64,000 nucleotides of DNA from Epiperipatus broadwayi (lineage: Eukaryota > Onychophora > Udeonychophora > Euonychophora > Peripatidae), in NCBI GenBank assembly GCA_028023455.1, contig JAQFVV010006199.1:6710972-6774971 (forward strand). Direction: 5' to 3'. The notes below the pieces were generated by a model. It ran no database searches, was not told where the DNA came from, and worked only from the letters and a program-made list of their open reading frames with translations. The translations under genes were made by a program, and so were the position numbers. Of this stretch, positions 47,933 through 60,700 are shown piece after piece. The stretch's first letter is position 1. Each line of letters starts with the position of its first letter.

Positions 47933-48540
47933 CTAAAAAATATACATATATATTTCATTTGCTAACAATCCTCATCAAAAATTATTTAATAAAATTAATC
48001 TAATATTTACATATGTATACATAAATGCAAACACACACACAAAATAAATAATTCTGCATTTTGCAGTCAAAGTATTATATAATTGAATTTTAGAAATAAT
48101 AACTAGTGGTTCTATATCAGATTCTATTATCTTTTTTAATAATCAATTATACTTATTTTCTTCTGTCTTTATATTAAAAACTCAATTTTCTAATTGCAAT
48201 TAAATACATTCAATTTGAAAATTTGAAAACGAATACGAAATGATCTAAGATTAAAAATAACATTTCTTAAAAAAATTTAAGTTCTCTTCAAATCATAATA
48301 TTCAATAAACTTTGGTCAAATAGTTTGGCTGTTTTTCCCACAACAGCTGTCATTATAACATAATGAATTATACTTTACTTTGAATATTGTAATTATATAA
48401 GTAACTTTTATTTGTAGCAACATGCACAATGTAATGTATGACTTAACAAAAATTTTATTGCTACGATATTCTTCATATTCAGAATATAAAAATCATTCAA
48501 TGAACTATTTACTTCAAGATTATTCCTTTTATTATCTTCT

Positions 48541-48817
48541 GAAAAATCCATTGAACATTATTTAATTTTTTTAACATTTATCTTCAGTCTTATTTTCTAT
48601 TATCTGATAACTCTTGCAACATTTTCTGAAACTCTAATACATTATTTACAAAAACAACTACATCATCTAAAATGACTTGATCTCTTATTCTTTTAGATTT
48701 CCATTTTAATATGCAAAATATTTCTTGTAAAGTTTGTAAAAAGTTTTGGAGATATGGAATTGCCCTGTCACAAATGTTCTCAATGTTAATCTTATTATTA
48801 TTAAGTAATTTAATCAT
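48541..48817 (-). pseudogene. RTE reverse transcriptase fragment (catalytic region)
   Basis: The minus-strand frame 48590-48817 ends with LQEIFCILKWKSKRIRDQVI, then LDDVVVFVNNVLEFQKMLQELS. This matches the RTE RT block L--VF--L-W-SKGI...L-FADDIVL---N--ELQ-ML-ELS. The catalytic F-A-D-D is mutated to I-L-D-D, with both aspartates kept. It is a short 5'- and 3'-truncated fragment inside the HDAC intron, in the same orientation as HDAC. Confidence 0.8.
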
Positions 48818-49859
48818 TGCTACTGCCTTTTAATAAATATTCTTCAGAATATGATATCCCAATGCTTTAATCATTGTAGAAATGCTTATAATATCATTCT
48901 GTGCATAATTTTGAAATTATAAGAATATGTATTTAAAGTTAACAGATATATGTTTAGACTGAAATACTTTTCTAGTCTTAAAATATGTAAATAGTTATTT
49001 TTTATTTGCTAAATTTTCAAATATTTCTGTTCAAAAAGACATTTTTTAAAAAAAAACAATATATGTATTGCAATTTTTCTGGTGTGGACAGTGTCCTGGT
49101 GAAAACATAGTATATTTTTGGATACCAGATTAATGTCAAAACAAACATACGTAAATTGTAAGAAATTACAATAATCTTTCTTGTTTGCTCATTAAGTAAA
49201 ATAAAGGTGTAGACATCAAAAATAAAACTGCCATATTATAAATTTGCATAACAGAAATAGATGAGGTTGAGAATATGATAATTTAATTATATTTTGTGAG
49301 ATTACCAAATTATGTCGTAAACTTTAAAAAAAAATATTTTCTTATTTTGAACCACAAAAGTACAATTTTTTATGAAATAATTATTTAAATCTTTATTTAC
49401 ATTGCTGTTGTATGATAAAATTAATGTAATAAACAATGTTAAAATAAAGCTCACTTATAAACATATAACATAGATACAATATTTGTAACATTTAATATAT
49501 ATCCCCTGATTCTTGGTCTTATAGTATTGGATATATCAAATACATTAAACAACAGAAGTGATATCATCTATTAATGTTTGATGTACTTAAGAGCTAAATA
49601 ATGGAGCAAGAAAATCCATAAGTTCAGCTGAGCTGGAATCTTGTGATTTTGGTAGTTTACTTTGACAAATGAGATTTTAATTGATTGCTTTAGAATCATT
49701 AATACCTGGATAATAAATCAAATTTACACTTTCAAAACTGTCTTCAATTATAAAATGTATTATTAGGCAGTTTGTAACCAGGTATATATTTTATGTTTTA
49801 TAAATAATTTAATTAAACAATTATTATTTAAAACATCTATTCTTGACATATTTTTACTT

Positions 49860-51100
49860 TTTTCCATAGATTTACTATAATTTTTATCAGAATTTGTCAT
49901 TTTCAACCATTATTGATCCATTACTGCAGAATGGAGGTTTCAACAGTCTACTGCAATCCATAGATTTTCTTCATCTCATACAACTTTCTGATTCTCTTAA
50001 AATTTCTTCAGATTCAATTTATAACTTTGTTTGTACCAACTCTTCCAACAATATGTTCAATGTACCTATCAATTAATTTTTTTAATTCTTTCAATAATGT
50101 TAATGATAATAATTTCAATTCTGACTAGTGTATTTTTTTGATTCAATCTCTCAAGTTAATCCTATTACACATATTTCTTTATTTCATTATATAGTATGCA
50201 GTTTCTGTATTATTATTATGTGTCCAAGTATCAGATCCATAAGTAAAAACTTGTAGAATACAGTTATTAAATTTTTTTTATTCATGTTATACAGGCATAT
50301 TTCATATTAAGTTATTCCAATAGAAAACACTTCATCCAAATTTAATTATAGGATTAAATTTCATCCATTATGTATCTGCCTAAATTTATCTAACTTAATA
50401 ATTTGACTAAGATATGATTATAAAATTAACTTCTATTTTATTATTGTTAATCTTCATTTTGTTCTCATCAAAACCTATTGAAAATTATTTATTTTAATAT
50501 TTATCTTCAGTCTTATTTTTTGATTTTCATCATATAGTTTTTTTAATACTTCCTGCAACTATGAAGAAATGTTTTATTCTGCTTCACATTTTAGTCCACA
50601 AAATCTTTCTTTTAAATTGTTGTGTAATAACTATTTTCAAATACAGTTTGTTCTTTTAATTAGCTCAATTTGAGGTCTCTATAATTGATTTAAAAAAATC
50701 TGAATAAATATACACAATAGGTAAGTAATTCCTAATAACCCCTGTTTCAGCTTTCATAAACATCAAGATCACTGGCTTTTTTTTCAATCACTTTATATAG
50801 CTTTATCATTTAGATATATTGTGCATAACTTTGCAAGCAATTTCTCCATTTATTAATCTTTTTCTAAAATATTTATAACGAATTCATTCTTTTCTGAAAC
50901 TTTTCTATTCTTCACGTATTTAATTGCATATCTGACCTATTTATTTAAATAAGTAGCATTAACGAGTCATATTCTTATTATTTTACTGGCTTTATTTTCC
51001 TTCTTTATTATCTCTATATTATTTTTATACAATTCTTTGAATCATTTAACATTTTCTTTTCTTATTGTTAAAATAATTTTCTTTACAATACCAAAATGGC
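49860..51100 (-). pseudogene. RTE non-LTR retrotransposon remnant
   Basis: Read on the minus strand, NGEIACKVMHNISK and VIRNYLPIVYIY (about 50690-50870) resemble the RT N-terminal NYR(P/G)I region. A degraded palm follows at 50460-50560. VFTYGSDTWT at 50221-50250 is the conserved LTYGSETW block. Then comes GLTLRDRIKKIHT-like sequence, IIERIKKINW and RNFKRIRK-like C-terminal motifs (49930-50170), broken by stops and shifts. Order and spacing fit an RTE element. The forward open frames here (49894-50076) are shadows. Confidence 0.75.
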
Positions 51101-53989
51101 TTTTACTCTCTTTATATCGTTGCCATTTCACAGTTGTGCTTTCATATGGCATCATTAAATCTTTTCTGTTGTATATAAAATAATTGCATATATTCAATTC
51201 TTTTAATAAGTGTTTTTTTTTTAATTATTTTCATATTTCTTTTTTCCTTCATGCACCCCCTTGTATCAATAAAAAATTTAAAATTGATTTCCTGCTTTTT
51301 TTGTTCGTGCTATGTATATAATTACAATTAAAAAGTATCTATTTCTTATTGATTTCATTCAAGTTGGGACAATTTTTCATATTCAACAATATAAAACAAT
51401 TATATTAAAATTAATAATGTTTCATGAAGTTAAGAAATCAATTGTTACTGATTATTGTCATTTTTTAAACACTTTTAGAATTTCCAATCTACCAGTAATA
51501 AATATTTTATACTTAGTTAATTTATAATCACTTTCAATACTGAATCTATTAAGCATATTGCATTTTATAGACCAAAATATAACGAACTTTGCTATGTCTT
51601 CATTCAAATTCTTTCATATTTATTTCTTCTTTGGATCCCCTCCTCCCCTCCCAAAAAAAAATTTCTAATATACAGAAACAATGAAGACTTCTAGAGTAAA
51701 TACCTATTTGAATGAACACTTTTTCTCATTTTTATTAAAGCAAATGCAGAACATTAGAATAATAGATAATTTTGCTATACAAAATGTCATTATTAATTTA
51801 ATTTATTTATCTCTTTCTATTTCTATAGGAAAAGAGAGTACATAAGAGCATCATACATTTTCACAAGAGTAAAATTTGAAAGCTAATATAAAATATAAAA
51901 AAAAAAAATTTCTAATCAAAAGTTCAGTAAAATAGCAAAAATCTAAAACATAGTTATCAATTTAATTCACTTCTTTCTATCTCTAATGGTAAAAATATTC
52001 TACTTTTTTTAAAAAAAAAAAACAACAAAAAAAAAAACTATTCTCCTAGATGTAATACGTTTAATCAACAGATATAAAAGTAGAATTTGAAAACTAATTA
52101 ATGTTGATGTCAACAAAATGATGAAAAACTAGAAACTAAACATGGAATCATTAAATCAATAAATGCTACTGGCTGAAATAAGAACATGTTATAACAAGCA
52201 CTACTGATTTAAATAACAATCATATGTTTAAGACTTTTAAATGCTTCAGCTCTGAATAAAATTTCAGATATCATTATGTTTTGTGAGTTTATGTTTTATT
52301 TAGTCCCGTCCTCCACACAATTTGTATAAGAAAATAGTTGTTTGTTTTTTTTTATTCTTTTTGTATACATACAAAAATTAAATTAAATCATGAGCCAGAA
52401 GAATAGCGACAAAAAAATTTATTGAAGCTAAAAAAAAGATAATTTCTAAAAAAAATAACTATAAAATAGTCAGCAATTTAAATTCTGAATACACACACGA
52501 TCTATAGCATTTCCTAAATATGATGAATTAAAAAATGCACTGACAGTGAAATGAATGTCAACTTGAGCAATTTATGTTGTAACATTATGTAACTAATGGA
52601 AACTTTTCATGATACTGTGGATTAATGAAAAGCAAAATACTGTCTCTGCGAAGAAATTTATTGCTAGAAAAATATAGTAACCAGATTCAGGTAAAGAACT
52701 GGAATGCATAGCATTATAAGATATACAGAGGTTGCCAGTGCAGATAGATAGGATTATTACTGAACATTATCTCACAAAAGAGTGTAAGTTTTGAAATCAA
52801 GATCCGGATGTTTTTAAGAGAAATTAATTTTTTAATAAATATAACTATAGTACACAGTACACACAGCAATTAATTTATATATGCATTTTTGCATTTATAC
52901 TTTTGATTTTTTCTGCTTAAATGATTATTATAAAAGTTAATTTTGGTCTTCATCATGGCCTCCAGCAGATTACTCCATACATATATTTCAATGTAAACTA
53001 CAAAAAGTATTCTGGAACAGATTAACTTGTTTTAGCAGATTTCACTATACAGTTTTGATTTTCTTTATGTTCTGTAGAAGTATATTCTTTTTATTTCTGT
53101 CTTCAATATTAATAATTAATTTATCTATAAGACTTGGATTTTTCTAACATTTTCCAATTCTAGCATTAAAATATCTCATGGAAATTGAAATGTTGTTAAG
53201 ACTATTAAAAAAAACATCCTGTATATTTACATTAAATATTCTATTACTTCATCAGAATAAAAACTTGGGAGCAAATTAACTATATTTGACTTTTTATACT
53301 GAGATGAATAACTAACTATTTTGGCTATTCTATTTATATGTTATCAATTTCTTTAAAAGTTATTCTTTCATCTTTTATTTACAATAAATTTTAGTTTAGA
53401 AGAAACTTCAACCAAAGTTTATTTACTTCATTACCCCCTCTCCCTTGCCAAAAAAAAAAATATTTAGTGTCATGCAGTGCAATCTCTGCAATTGTTTTAG
53501 CATTTTCCTCTACTGTAAAAAAAAAACAAAAACATTGAAATCATCATCAGCAACTACTTACGAACAAGTATGATTATTCTATCTCCAAAAGATAAGAAAA
53601 CAAAATAATAATACTTTAAGAGATTAATTTTGCGATTACCATATAAACTAATCCATGAACTATTAATCTGTCCACATATAGGATGCTTATCTATTGTTCT
53701 GTTTATATATTTTATAATGCTTTCTTTAGAAAAAAACTTTTTTTTTAAAATACTTCATCAACGTCTAACTGCAGCTCTCCAATATATTCTATTATCCATC
53801 ATATATCCTCTCAATGAAAACAATTAACATTGCAATTTCTTTAGAATGTCTTTGAAATAACTTTTATGTTAGCTAGTTTCAAAAATAGTAAACTTTTTTT
53901 AGGAATATTTTAATTCATGAGTTGTGTCACCTGATCTTAATGATGCTTCTATTGTTCCACTTTAAAAATAAAGAGAATATACAAGATTT

Positions 53990-54960
53990 GAATATAATTC
54001 ATTATTAATCACTACAGCAAACATTATTTTCAAGGATTTTATTGAAGGGATTGCTTCCTGTCATAGATGAATGTTAGTTACCAGAGACTCAATGTGATTT
54101 TAAAGAATCAAGGACTATAGACATGATTTTTATTGCCAGGCAAATGGGAAAAAATATCAGGAACAAAAGAATAATTTTTATATTGCTTTTATTGGTTTGT
54201 TAAAGACATTTGACACAATCAAATAGGTTTATAGCATTATTAGAAATTAGTTGATTGTCCACCAAAGTTTATTCATATTATCTACAAGATGGAACAAAAA
54301 AAAATATTATTGTTATCAGGCAGAATATATAAATCACCTGAAATAAAATTAGTATTAAACAAAGACAACTATTTGCTTCAATACTGTTTTTGATTTACTG
54401 TGGTCTTTGAAATTATAAGTAACTTAATGAAATATGGATCAAGATGCAATATAGGTTTGATAGTGGAATTTTTGATTTGAATTGAGTGAAAACAAAAAAT
54501 TCAGATTCTAAGATTTATAGGATATGATGATTGAGCTATTTTTGCCAGTCCAAAAAATAAACTACAGAATGTATTTAATGTTTTTAAGTGCCATGTACAA
54601 TGACATTTTTAGCAATTAATATTCAAAAAAACTCAAATAATAGGCAAAAAATATTCTGCAATATCTTGGTAGCTTTTTAGGTATAAAATGGGCCTAGATG
54701 TTGATATGCAACACAGACTCCAATGTCTTGCTGCTGTTTTTAACAAGTTAAAAAATAAAAATATTTCATCACAGTGAAATACTTACTATAACTAAATAAG
54801 TTGTACATGGAGATATTATTTCATTTAATGTATTGCATGGAAGTGAGACTTGGTTACCCTAAACATTCGAACAAAGCTATAAAAACATTGCACATTAGTA
54901 ATTGAACTAAATATGATTTTTTAATAATAAAGCAATTAAATAGTAAAGATTTTTATTATT
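53990..54960 (+). pseudogene. Jockey/CR1-like reverse transcriptase remnant
   Basis: The + strand, read through stops, follows a LINE RT. EGIASCHR, then RIKDYRHDFYCQANGKKYQE (about 54045-54150), then FYIAFIGLLKTFDTI at about 54176-54216 (the D-Y-I-A-F-I-D-L-T-K-A-F-D-(T/S)-V motif, with the first catalytic Asp lost). Next come YLGSFLGIKWA-like sequence with DVDMQHRLQCLAAVF-like words (54655-54740). VLHGSETW lies at about 54829-54855, antisense within the HDAC intron. It is clearly a different LINE family from the RTE relics. Confidence 0.8.
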
Positions 54961-55068
54961 TTTAGAGAATGCTTAGTTATATTATTTGCAAAAAGTATTT
55001 TTTTAAATTAAAATTTTAATAAATGGCAAATGCTAAACTTCTCTGACTGAATATGCTCGACAATTTAC

Positions 55069-55230
55069 CTTTTCCTTTATCATCATCTCCTTTATCTTTA
55101 TCTCTGTCAGGATCATCTATTCTAAGACGTTTTCGCCCACGATGACTTCTTATATCTCTATGTCCATCCCCTTCATCTTCACTATCAGAATAATCCTCAT
55201 CACATGCTATACGCTTATCACTTGCTCTTA
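55069..55230 (-). CDS. HDAC1: Histone deacetylase HDAC1/2 (Rpd3), tail exon h5
   Basis: Acceptor caatttcag|t, donor aaaag|gtaaat, 162 nt, in phase on both sides. It encodes RASDKRIACDEDYSDSEDEG, DGHRDIRSHRGRKRLRIDD and a K/D-rich end (DRDKDKGDDDKGK). The YSDSEDEG core is the conserved acidic tail motif in which human HDAC1 is phosphorylated by CK2 (Ser421 and Ser423, established knowledge). The RGRKRLR cluster looks like a nuclear localisation signal. The open frame 55016-55243 includes this exon but adds intron residues at both ends. Confidence 0.9.
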
Positions 55231-55334
55231 CTGAAATTGTCATTTAAACACGTGTCAATAACATCAAAAAGACTGATTCAATTTATATACCATATTATTT
55301 ATTAAAGACAAAGAATTATGGAGAGTCTATTTAC

Positions 55335-55406
55335 TTGATATTCTGTGATCTGGATCTTCTTTGTCTTCATCTTCACTTTCATTATCAATAGCATCATCAG
55401 GAATGG
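55335..55406 (-). CDS. HDAC1: Histone deacetylase HDAC1/2 (Rpd3), exon h4
   Basis: Acceptor ttattctag|c, donor atcaa|gtaaat, 72 nt, in phase with h3 and h5. It encodes AIPDDAIDNESEDEDKEDPD and then HRIS, the highly conserved junction between the deacetylase domain and the acidic tail, just after the GVQMQ motif of h3. It is separated from h5 by a 104-base intron. Confidence 0.92.
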
Positions 55407-55515
55407 CTAGAATAAAAGTAAAAAATATAAACAAGAAATTCATCTAAGCACGTGTGTGTGTGTATATAAATGAACATGAAAGAATATATGCTCATAAAAA
55501 ATTTTCAACACCAAC

Positions 55516-55574
55516 CTTGCATTTGAACTCCGGGTACATGTGGGAGCATCCTCAAGTTTTCATATAGACGAGTC
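55516..55574 (-). CDS. HDAC1: Histone deacetylase HDAC1/2 (Rpd3), exon h3
   Basis: Acceptor taattaag|g, donor tgcaag|gttggt, 59 nt. It encodes TRLYENLRMLPHVPGVQMQ, the near-invariant end of the class I deacetylase fold (family form LFENLRMLPHAPGVQMQ). The donor is gttggt rather than the usual gtaagt, but the phase and downstream exon support it. Confidence 0.93.
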
Positions 55575-56390
55575 CTTAATTAAAATATATATATATATCC
55601 TATGTAATTGTTAATCGTTTTGATTAAAGCTTATGATGCATTCAAAAAATGCGAATATAAATTAAAATAAAGTTTTTGTGATTGCCTTTTTATATTTGAT
55701 CATAATTATAAAAAACCTGATATACACTTTTTTAAAAAAATTATTAATAGCAATTTATTAAAAAAAAGTATTGCAATCTAATTCTGAGAGCAGACTAGAG
55801 TTTTTTTATTGATGACACTTTAGTAAAAAAAAAAAAAACCATCCTTCACATTAATTATCAATAATTTACAAATTAAATACCTTCACACATACACCCCTAC
55901 TTTTTAGTTTCTTAAATTCAGAATTATAAATAATTAAAATATATGTATTACTTAAATAACCATTTCTTAAAATTTATTAAATACATTCAATTATTTTTTT
56001 TAATAACTCTATAAGTAAATCGGAGGCATTTGTACAATATATTAAGAATGATGTTATTTGTAACTTTAAAACATAATTTAGAAAAGCTTTCATAATCTAA
56101 GATATCACTATAATTTTATTAAAAAAAAAAAAAAATCAATATTAAAAAAGTTTAAGAACAAAAGAATAAATAATATATATAACATTATTATGAATTTGAC
56201 TTTCCAATTTTTTATTAAAAACGAACAAATAGTATTCCAATAGTAATTTTATTTATATTAATTACATAATATTTTAATGTGTAAAGATTTCATTAAAGTT
56301 GATAATATAAGATGTAATCAAATATTACCACTTGATTGTTATTGTCTGGTTATAAGCAGGCATCAAAACATACACTAATTAAACACTTAC
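55575..56390 (-). other. HDAC intron h2-h3
   Basis: 0.8-kb AT-rich intron with poly-A/T runs and (AT)n at about 55586-55598. Nothing else is seen. Confidence 0.7.
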
Positions 56391-56499
56391 TTTATTTTTT
56401 CCAGATACTCTGGTGTGTTTTGGTTAGCCATGTTGGATGGACTGATATGCAGCTTAAAGTCTGGACCAAAATACTCAAAGTAGTCATTATAGGGCAGTT
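56391..56499 (-). CDS. HDAC1: Histone deacetylase HDAC1/2 (Rpd3), exon h2
   Basis: Acceptor atctttcag|a, donor ataaa|gtaagt, 109 nt, in phase. It encodes [20 protein letters not shown], then [25 protein letters not shown] and HISPSNM-NQN are diagnostic of HDAC1/2 rather than HDAC3, which has FEYFAPDF and lacks the ISPSNM form. It lies at the C-terminal end of the deacetylase domain. Confidence 0.95.
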
Positions 56500-58963
56500 C
56501 TGAAAGATAAAATATACTTTTATATACATTGGTATAGTAAATTAAAATTGTTAAAATAATCAATGAATTTTATACAAAATAACAACATACTGTTACACTG
56601 ACTTAACAATGAAAATTTTGGTGTTAAAGATAGAATTTGAATTTATGTTTAATAGTTAAAGAATTATTTACCTGAATTGTAATGAAATTGATATACTGGC
56701 GATCAAATAGATAAGAATTGTAAAATAGAAAAAAATAATCATTGAATGTTCTCTCCTTAGATTGATTAATATTTTAAAATTCCTAAGATAATCTTTCTTT
56801 CTGAGGTCAAGATATTTTTTCTTTTTAGATTAGGTAAAAAAAAATCTAAATTTTCTATATTATTCCAGTAAAAGCATCATATCTTCCACTCATAATAATT
56901 GCATTAAAAAGCTTTTTTTTTTTTTTTTCAAAATATCATCCATCCGCAAGGAAAAATCTTTTCAAAATTTTTCTACAAAATATTAAAAACATTAATCTTC
57001 CATAATAATCCAGAAAGTTTTCAAAACTCATTTACTCATCTCAAAGTAATTTATTCCAAAGATACTTTTTATTTTTTAATATCTAGAAAAGAATTACACT
57101 CTATTCTTCCTACATGATAAGACCAATTTTAAACAAATTCTTTAATTTATACATAAGATTCAGTAATGCCAGTATGGGCAGATATTCATTCATTTCTATT
57201 TGTACTGTAATAAAAAAAATATAACACAACAAAAAGATTACTAAACACTACATTGTCTATCGATTCTGTTTTAAATAGTTACCCTTTCACACACACACGA
57301 GAGTAAATAGTGTTGTGCGCATAATTTACCAGAATATTACCAATTTAATAAAGTGGAATTGGGATTTTTTTCAGATAACTTCACAATTCTAAAGTAAGGA
57401 ATTTTTCAAGAGTTGTTTGTAATTAAAGAGTACATAGTGATAATACATAAATAATTAAAAAAAAAAATTGGAGTAAAATACAATTTTTTAAGTCTGGTAC
57501 AAAAAAAAACTTCTACACAAACTGAGAAATTATAAGATCTTCAATTCCTATTTAATAGTCGTTATTAAAAAAAAATTACTTATAAAAAAAAAAATTTAAT
57601 GATACAAAATTATACATACATACTGTAAAAAAATCAAATTTCATAAAAAGTTTTAAATCAGAAATATTTGGCTGAGTCATGATCCATGCATTTGAGCTCT
57701 AAGACTCCACTACTCTACTACTACTCTAAACCGCTCAAGAAACAACATATATAAAATTTAATTATTGTAATTATACGTAAAATAAAACTTTTTCAATAAT
57801 TTTCTCATCGGTTCTAGACTAATCCTCAGACTATAAAAATAGAAACTACAATTTTTATATAATCCAGCCTTCTTAAATTACGTTGAGCAGTGAATGTTTT
57901 GAATTCTCACTTAAAATGTAACAATTCAGGTGGGAAAAAAAAGGACAAATGATTATTTACAGTCATGCCAACTAAAAAATAGTCTAATTATTTATCTAAT
58001 ACAGATGTTTAAATTATATGAATATAAGAGCAAACTATGTTATTTCTTTTACTACTCCACTGCTGCCATCTATTGTATGCTATAGCAATCAATAGGTCCA
58101 ATTGATTAGTGTTTAGTAAATTCAAATCCAGTGCTTCCCTATCCACATTTTCAAAATTTCTGGCCTATGGCTTTCAGCAGTGATGAGCAAAAATCTAGAT
58201 TTAGTACTCGTAGATCTTTTAGATTTAATTCTGACCAAAGGAAAAAGGTATCTATAATTCTTATAAAAACAAACTGAGGACATTTTAAAAAGTTGATTTG
58301 AATTCAAAAATTAAATAGTATATATATATATAAATTAAAACAGTAATTGCTAGTCAGATGCATTATAGATCCAAAAAAAGTCAGGTACTTTAGATCCAGG
58401 TACAAGCTTTTCATTCAAAGCTCAAGCCAGAAACTAATCAGAAAATACGACTAGGTAGCACTGCATATAATAAAAACTATCATTCAGTAACTATTGAAAC
58501 TCTTGATATTCAAATAATGCTGTAAAGCATTATATAACCTAAGTTCATATGATTTTTTATTTAATCAATGGTTAACATAAACATATCATACCAAAGTATA
58601 TCAGCTGTGTATAGATTATTCACTGAATAAGGATGGCAAATCAATAGGTTGTCTTTTGAACAACTACAAAATATGATTTATTTTTATTGATCTACTTAAA
58701 AGATACCAGACTTATATATATTGTCTTCCACCATGACTTTCTTTTACAAAGAAGTAGTACATTTTGAATTTCATCTACAGCCATTGTATGATGTTTTTAT
58801 ATTGCTAGTTTATCAGTAAACATGTCAGAAGAAAAAATAATTCCTGAACTTTAAAATCTTTTTCGATTGGTGATTCTAATGTTTCAATTTTTTTTTTTTT
58901 GTAAAACAAAATATATCCATATTCAGAATGATAGGAAGCTTACTATTTTATAAATATACTTAC
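56500..58963 (-). other. HDAC intron h1-h2
   Basis: 2.5-kb AT-rich intron with many poly-A/T runs and a (CA)n near 57288-57299. No transposon motif or nested gene was recognised. The open frame 58122-58307 is without features. Confidence 0.65.
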
Positions 58964-59104
58964 CATTAGCTATTTCCACGCCAAGGGCGACAGCTGTCTC
59001 GTAAGTCCAACACCGAGCCACGTTGCGAATAGTGTAGCCACCGCCTCCTAGTAACAGCATGGGCAGGTTGTACTTCTTGACAAAATCTACGCATTTGGCA
59101 TGGC
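58964..59104 (-). CDS. HDAC1: Histone deacetylase HDAC1/2 (Rpd3), catalytic-tyrosine exon h1
   Basis: Acceptor atgattag|g, donor taatg|gtaagt, 141 nt. It encodes [38 protein letters not shown] and ALGVEIAN. The enzyme removes acetyl groups from histone lysines in nuclear co-repressor complexes (Sin3, NuRD, CoREST), which is established for the family. The GGGGY tyrosine is the transition-state-stabilising residue (Tyr303 in human HDAC1). The arginine three residues later corresponds to one of the inositol-phosphate contacts. The zinc ligands and His-His dyad are encoded by exons beyond position 64000. G+C is much higher than in the intron. The six exons h1-h6 give 204 codons with all phases consistent; the gene is partial at both ends. 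Confidence 0.96.
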
Positions 59105-59875
59105 CTAATCATAATTTAAAAAAAAAAAAAATAGAAACAGCTGTACTCAACTAATACCTAAAATCACAAATTATTATAAGCCATATTAATAAATCATTAC
59201 ATTAAAATGATTTCAGTGTTTTTATTTTTATTCATATGTTAGAGATTCAATTATTTAGTCAGACATATATTGATATAAATGCTTTATTAACTCTCCCCAC
59301 CACCACCCCTAACAAATATATAGTACATTTGAATGTAATGATTAAATGCAAATATATAAATAAGTAATATCAATACTAACCATAATAACTATTACTCAAA
59401 TAAAATAAATATTCAGAGAGTAGATAATATAGTCAAAGTTATAGCAAGAATTAAATAGTATCAAATTCACAAGTGAACGTCAATGGAATAGAATGAAAAA
59501 TAAAGCAATGTTTAGTTGAAAACAATTAATTTTGTGGAGTGATAGTAACACTAATATTGTGGATAGACTATTTGCTTTTACTCAAGGGCAATGACTAATA
59601 TAAATGCAGCTGTGATGAACTGCCTCAGAAATAAAGAAATTTGTCATGTAACAAAAACATTTTTATATAAAGTTGATCATGTCCCAAATATATATATGAT
59701 AAACAACAATATTGGTCAATAGCATACAGATACTATAATAAAAAAAAATGTTATGTACATATGATGTTAATATAATTATTTTATTCCCAAAAAAAAATTT
59801 ATAAATTTAAAAAATTTTTGTCTATTAATAAATATATATATATATACATAATAATTTCAAGAACAAAAGTATTTA

Positions 59876-60700
59876 CAGGCAGTTCTACTTCCATACAATT
59901 CCCTATTTCATACATATTTTGTATTTTCAATTTTTATCAATATATATGGTGAAATGTGCATACTTTCATGAACTATTGGATTATTAGTCACTAGTCTCTC
60001 TCCACCTCTCTGACATTAATAATGTTCATTTTCGGCATCACAGATTCTGTCTTGAGCAGGGATATTGTGAATTAGCATGTCTTGATAAGTTGGGTCTAGT
60101 CAGTTTATGTTAAGACATGTGCTATCACACTTTTGCGCTTAAACGCTATCCTAAAAAAATCTATTAACAAATGTGTTCTTAGGATAGCATTTAAGTGTAG
60201 ATATTTATAAATTACGGTGGTTTAAGAAAAGTTCGTTTTATTTTTAATTTCTGTTTTGGTGAAAAAATAGCCTTATTAAATAATAAACTTCAGTGAAAAA
60301 TGAAAAAAAACAGCAGTACTGATATGGACAAAAAGAAATCAAGATCTCATAATCTCCATATGATCGAGACAAAGATAAATACAATTAGATGTTCTGAAAG
60401 TGTAAATCTTTTGTTTCAATCAGTCGTTCGTATAATTTAAGCCAATTGACAATCATGGAAGAATGTGATCCCAATGGAGAATGTAGGAAGGGCAATAGAA
60501 AAAGATATAGCATGTTTAGATATCTTTATCAAGAAAAGAAAAAGAAGAGTACAATTCAATCACCTCTTAACAAATTTAATCAATAAAAAATGAACATTTT
60601 GAAAATATTTTTTGATGGTTTTTTTTTTACATTGTTCTACTTTCATACATTTCAAATTTCATACACGTTTCAGAAACCAATTAAGTATGAAAGTCAGAAA
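59876..60700 (+). mobile_element. Probable pogo/Tigger-like DNA element relic
   Basis: The left edge (aggcagttctacttccatac near 59878) and the right edge (59-60 bases ending near 60700, reading on the reverse strand ctgactttcatactt ... atttcatac / ttcatacatttcaaatttca) share repeated words of the type ttcatac...ttcatac. This resembles the end structure of Tigger elements. The interior near 60305-60440 gives KKKSRSH, HMIETKINTIRCSESVNLL, reminiscent of the CENP-B-type helix-turn-helix start (ETK--II---E-G-S). It is badly decayed. Assignment rests on end layout plus a short protein match. Confidence 0.4.
60127..60198. repeat. Inverted repeat (hairpin) inside the Tigger-like relic
   Basis: The arms gcttaaacgctatcctaa (about 60137-60154) and ttaggatagcatttaagtgt (60179-60198) are reverse complements with two mismatches over 18-20 bases and a loop of about 24 bases. 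This may be a nested MITE or the inner end of a second element. Confidence 0.55.

Larger units (their letters stand above)
47933..55068 (-). other. 7.1-kb HDAC intron h5-h6 with LINE relics
   Basis: AT-rich intron bounded by gtaaat (h5 donor) and tttttag (h6 acceptor). It contains minus-strand RTE fragments at 48541-48817 and 49860-51100 and a plus-strand Jockey/CR1-like RT relic at about 53990-54960. The remaining parts (51100-53990) show only homopolymers and low complexity. Confidence 0.7.

Noticed and set aside
55016-55243. Independent 75-aa minus-strand ORF beginning MTISVRASDKRIA
   Set aside because: The ATG and first residues lie in the intron before the acceptor at 55231 and the end runs past the donor; it is HDAC exon h5.
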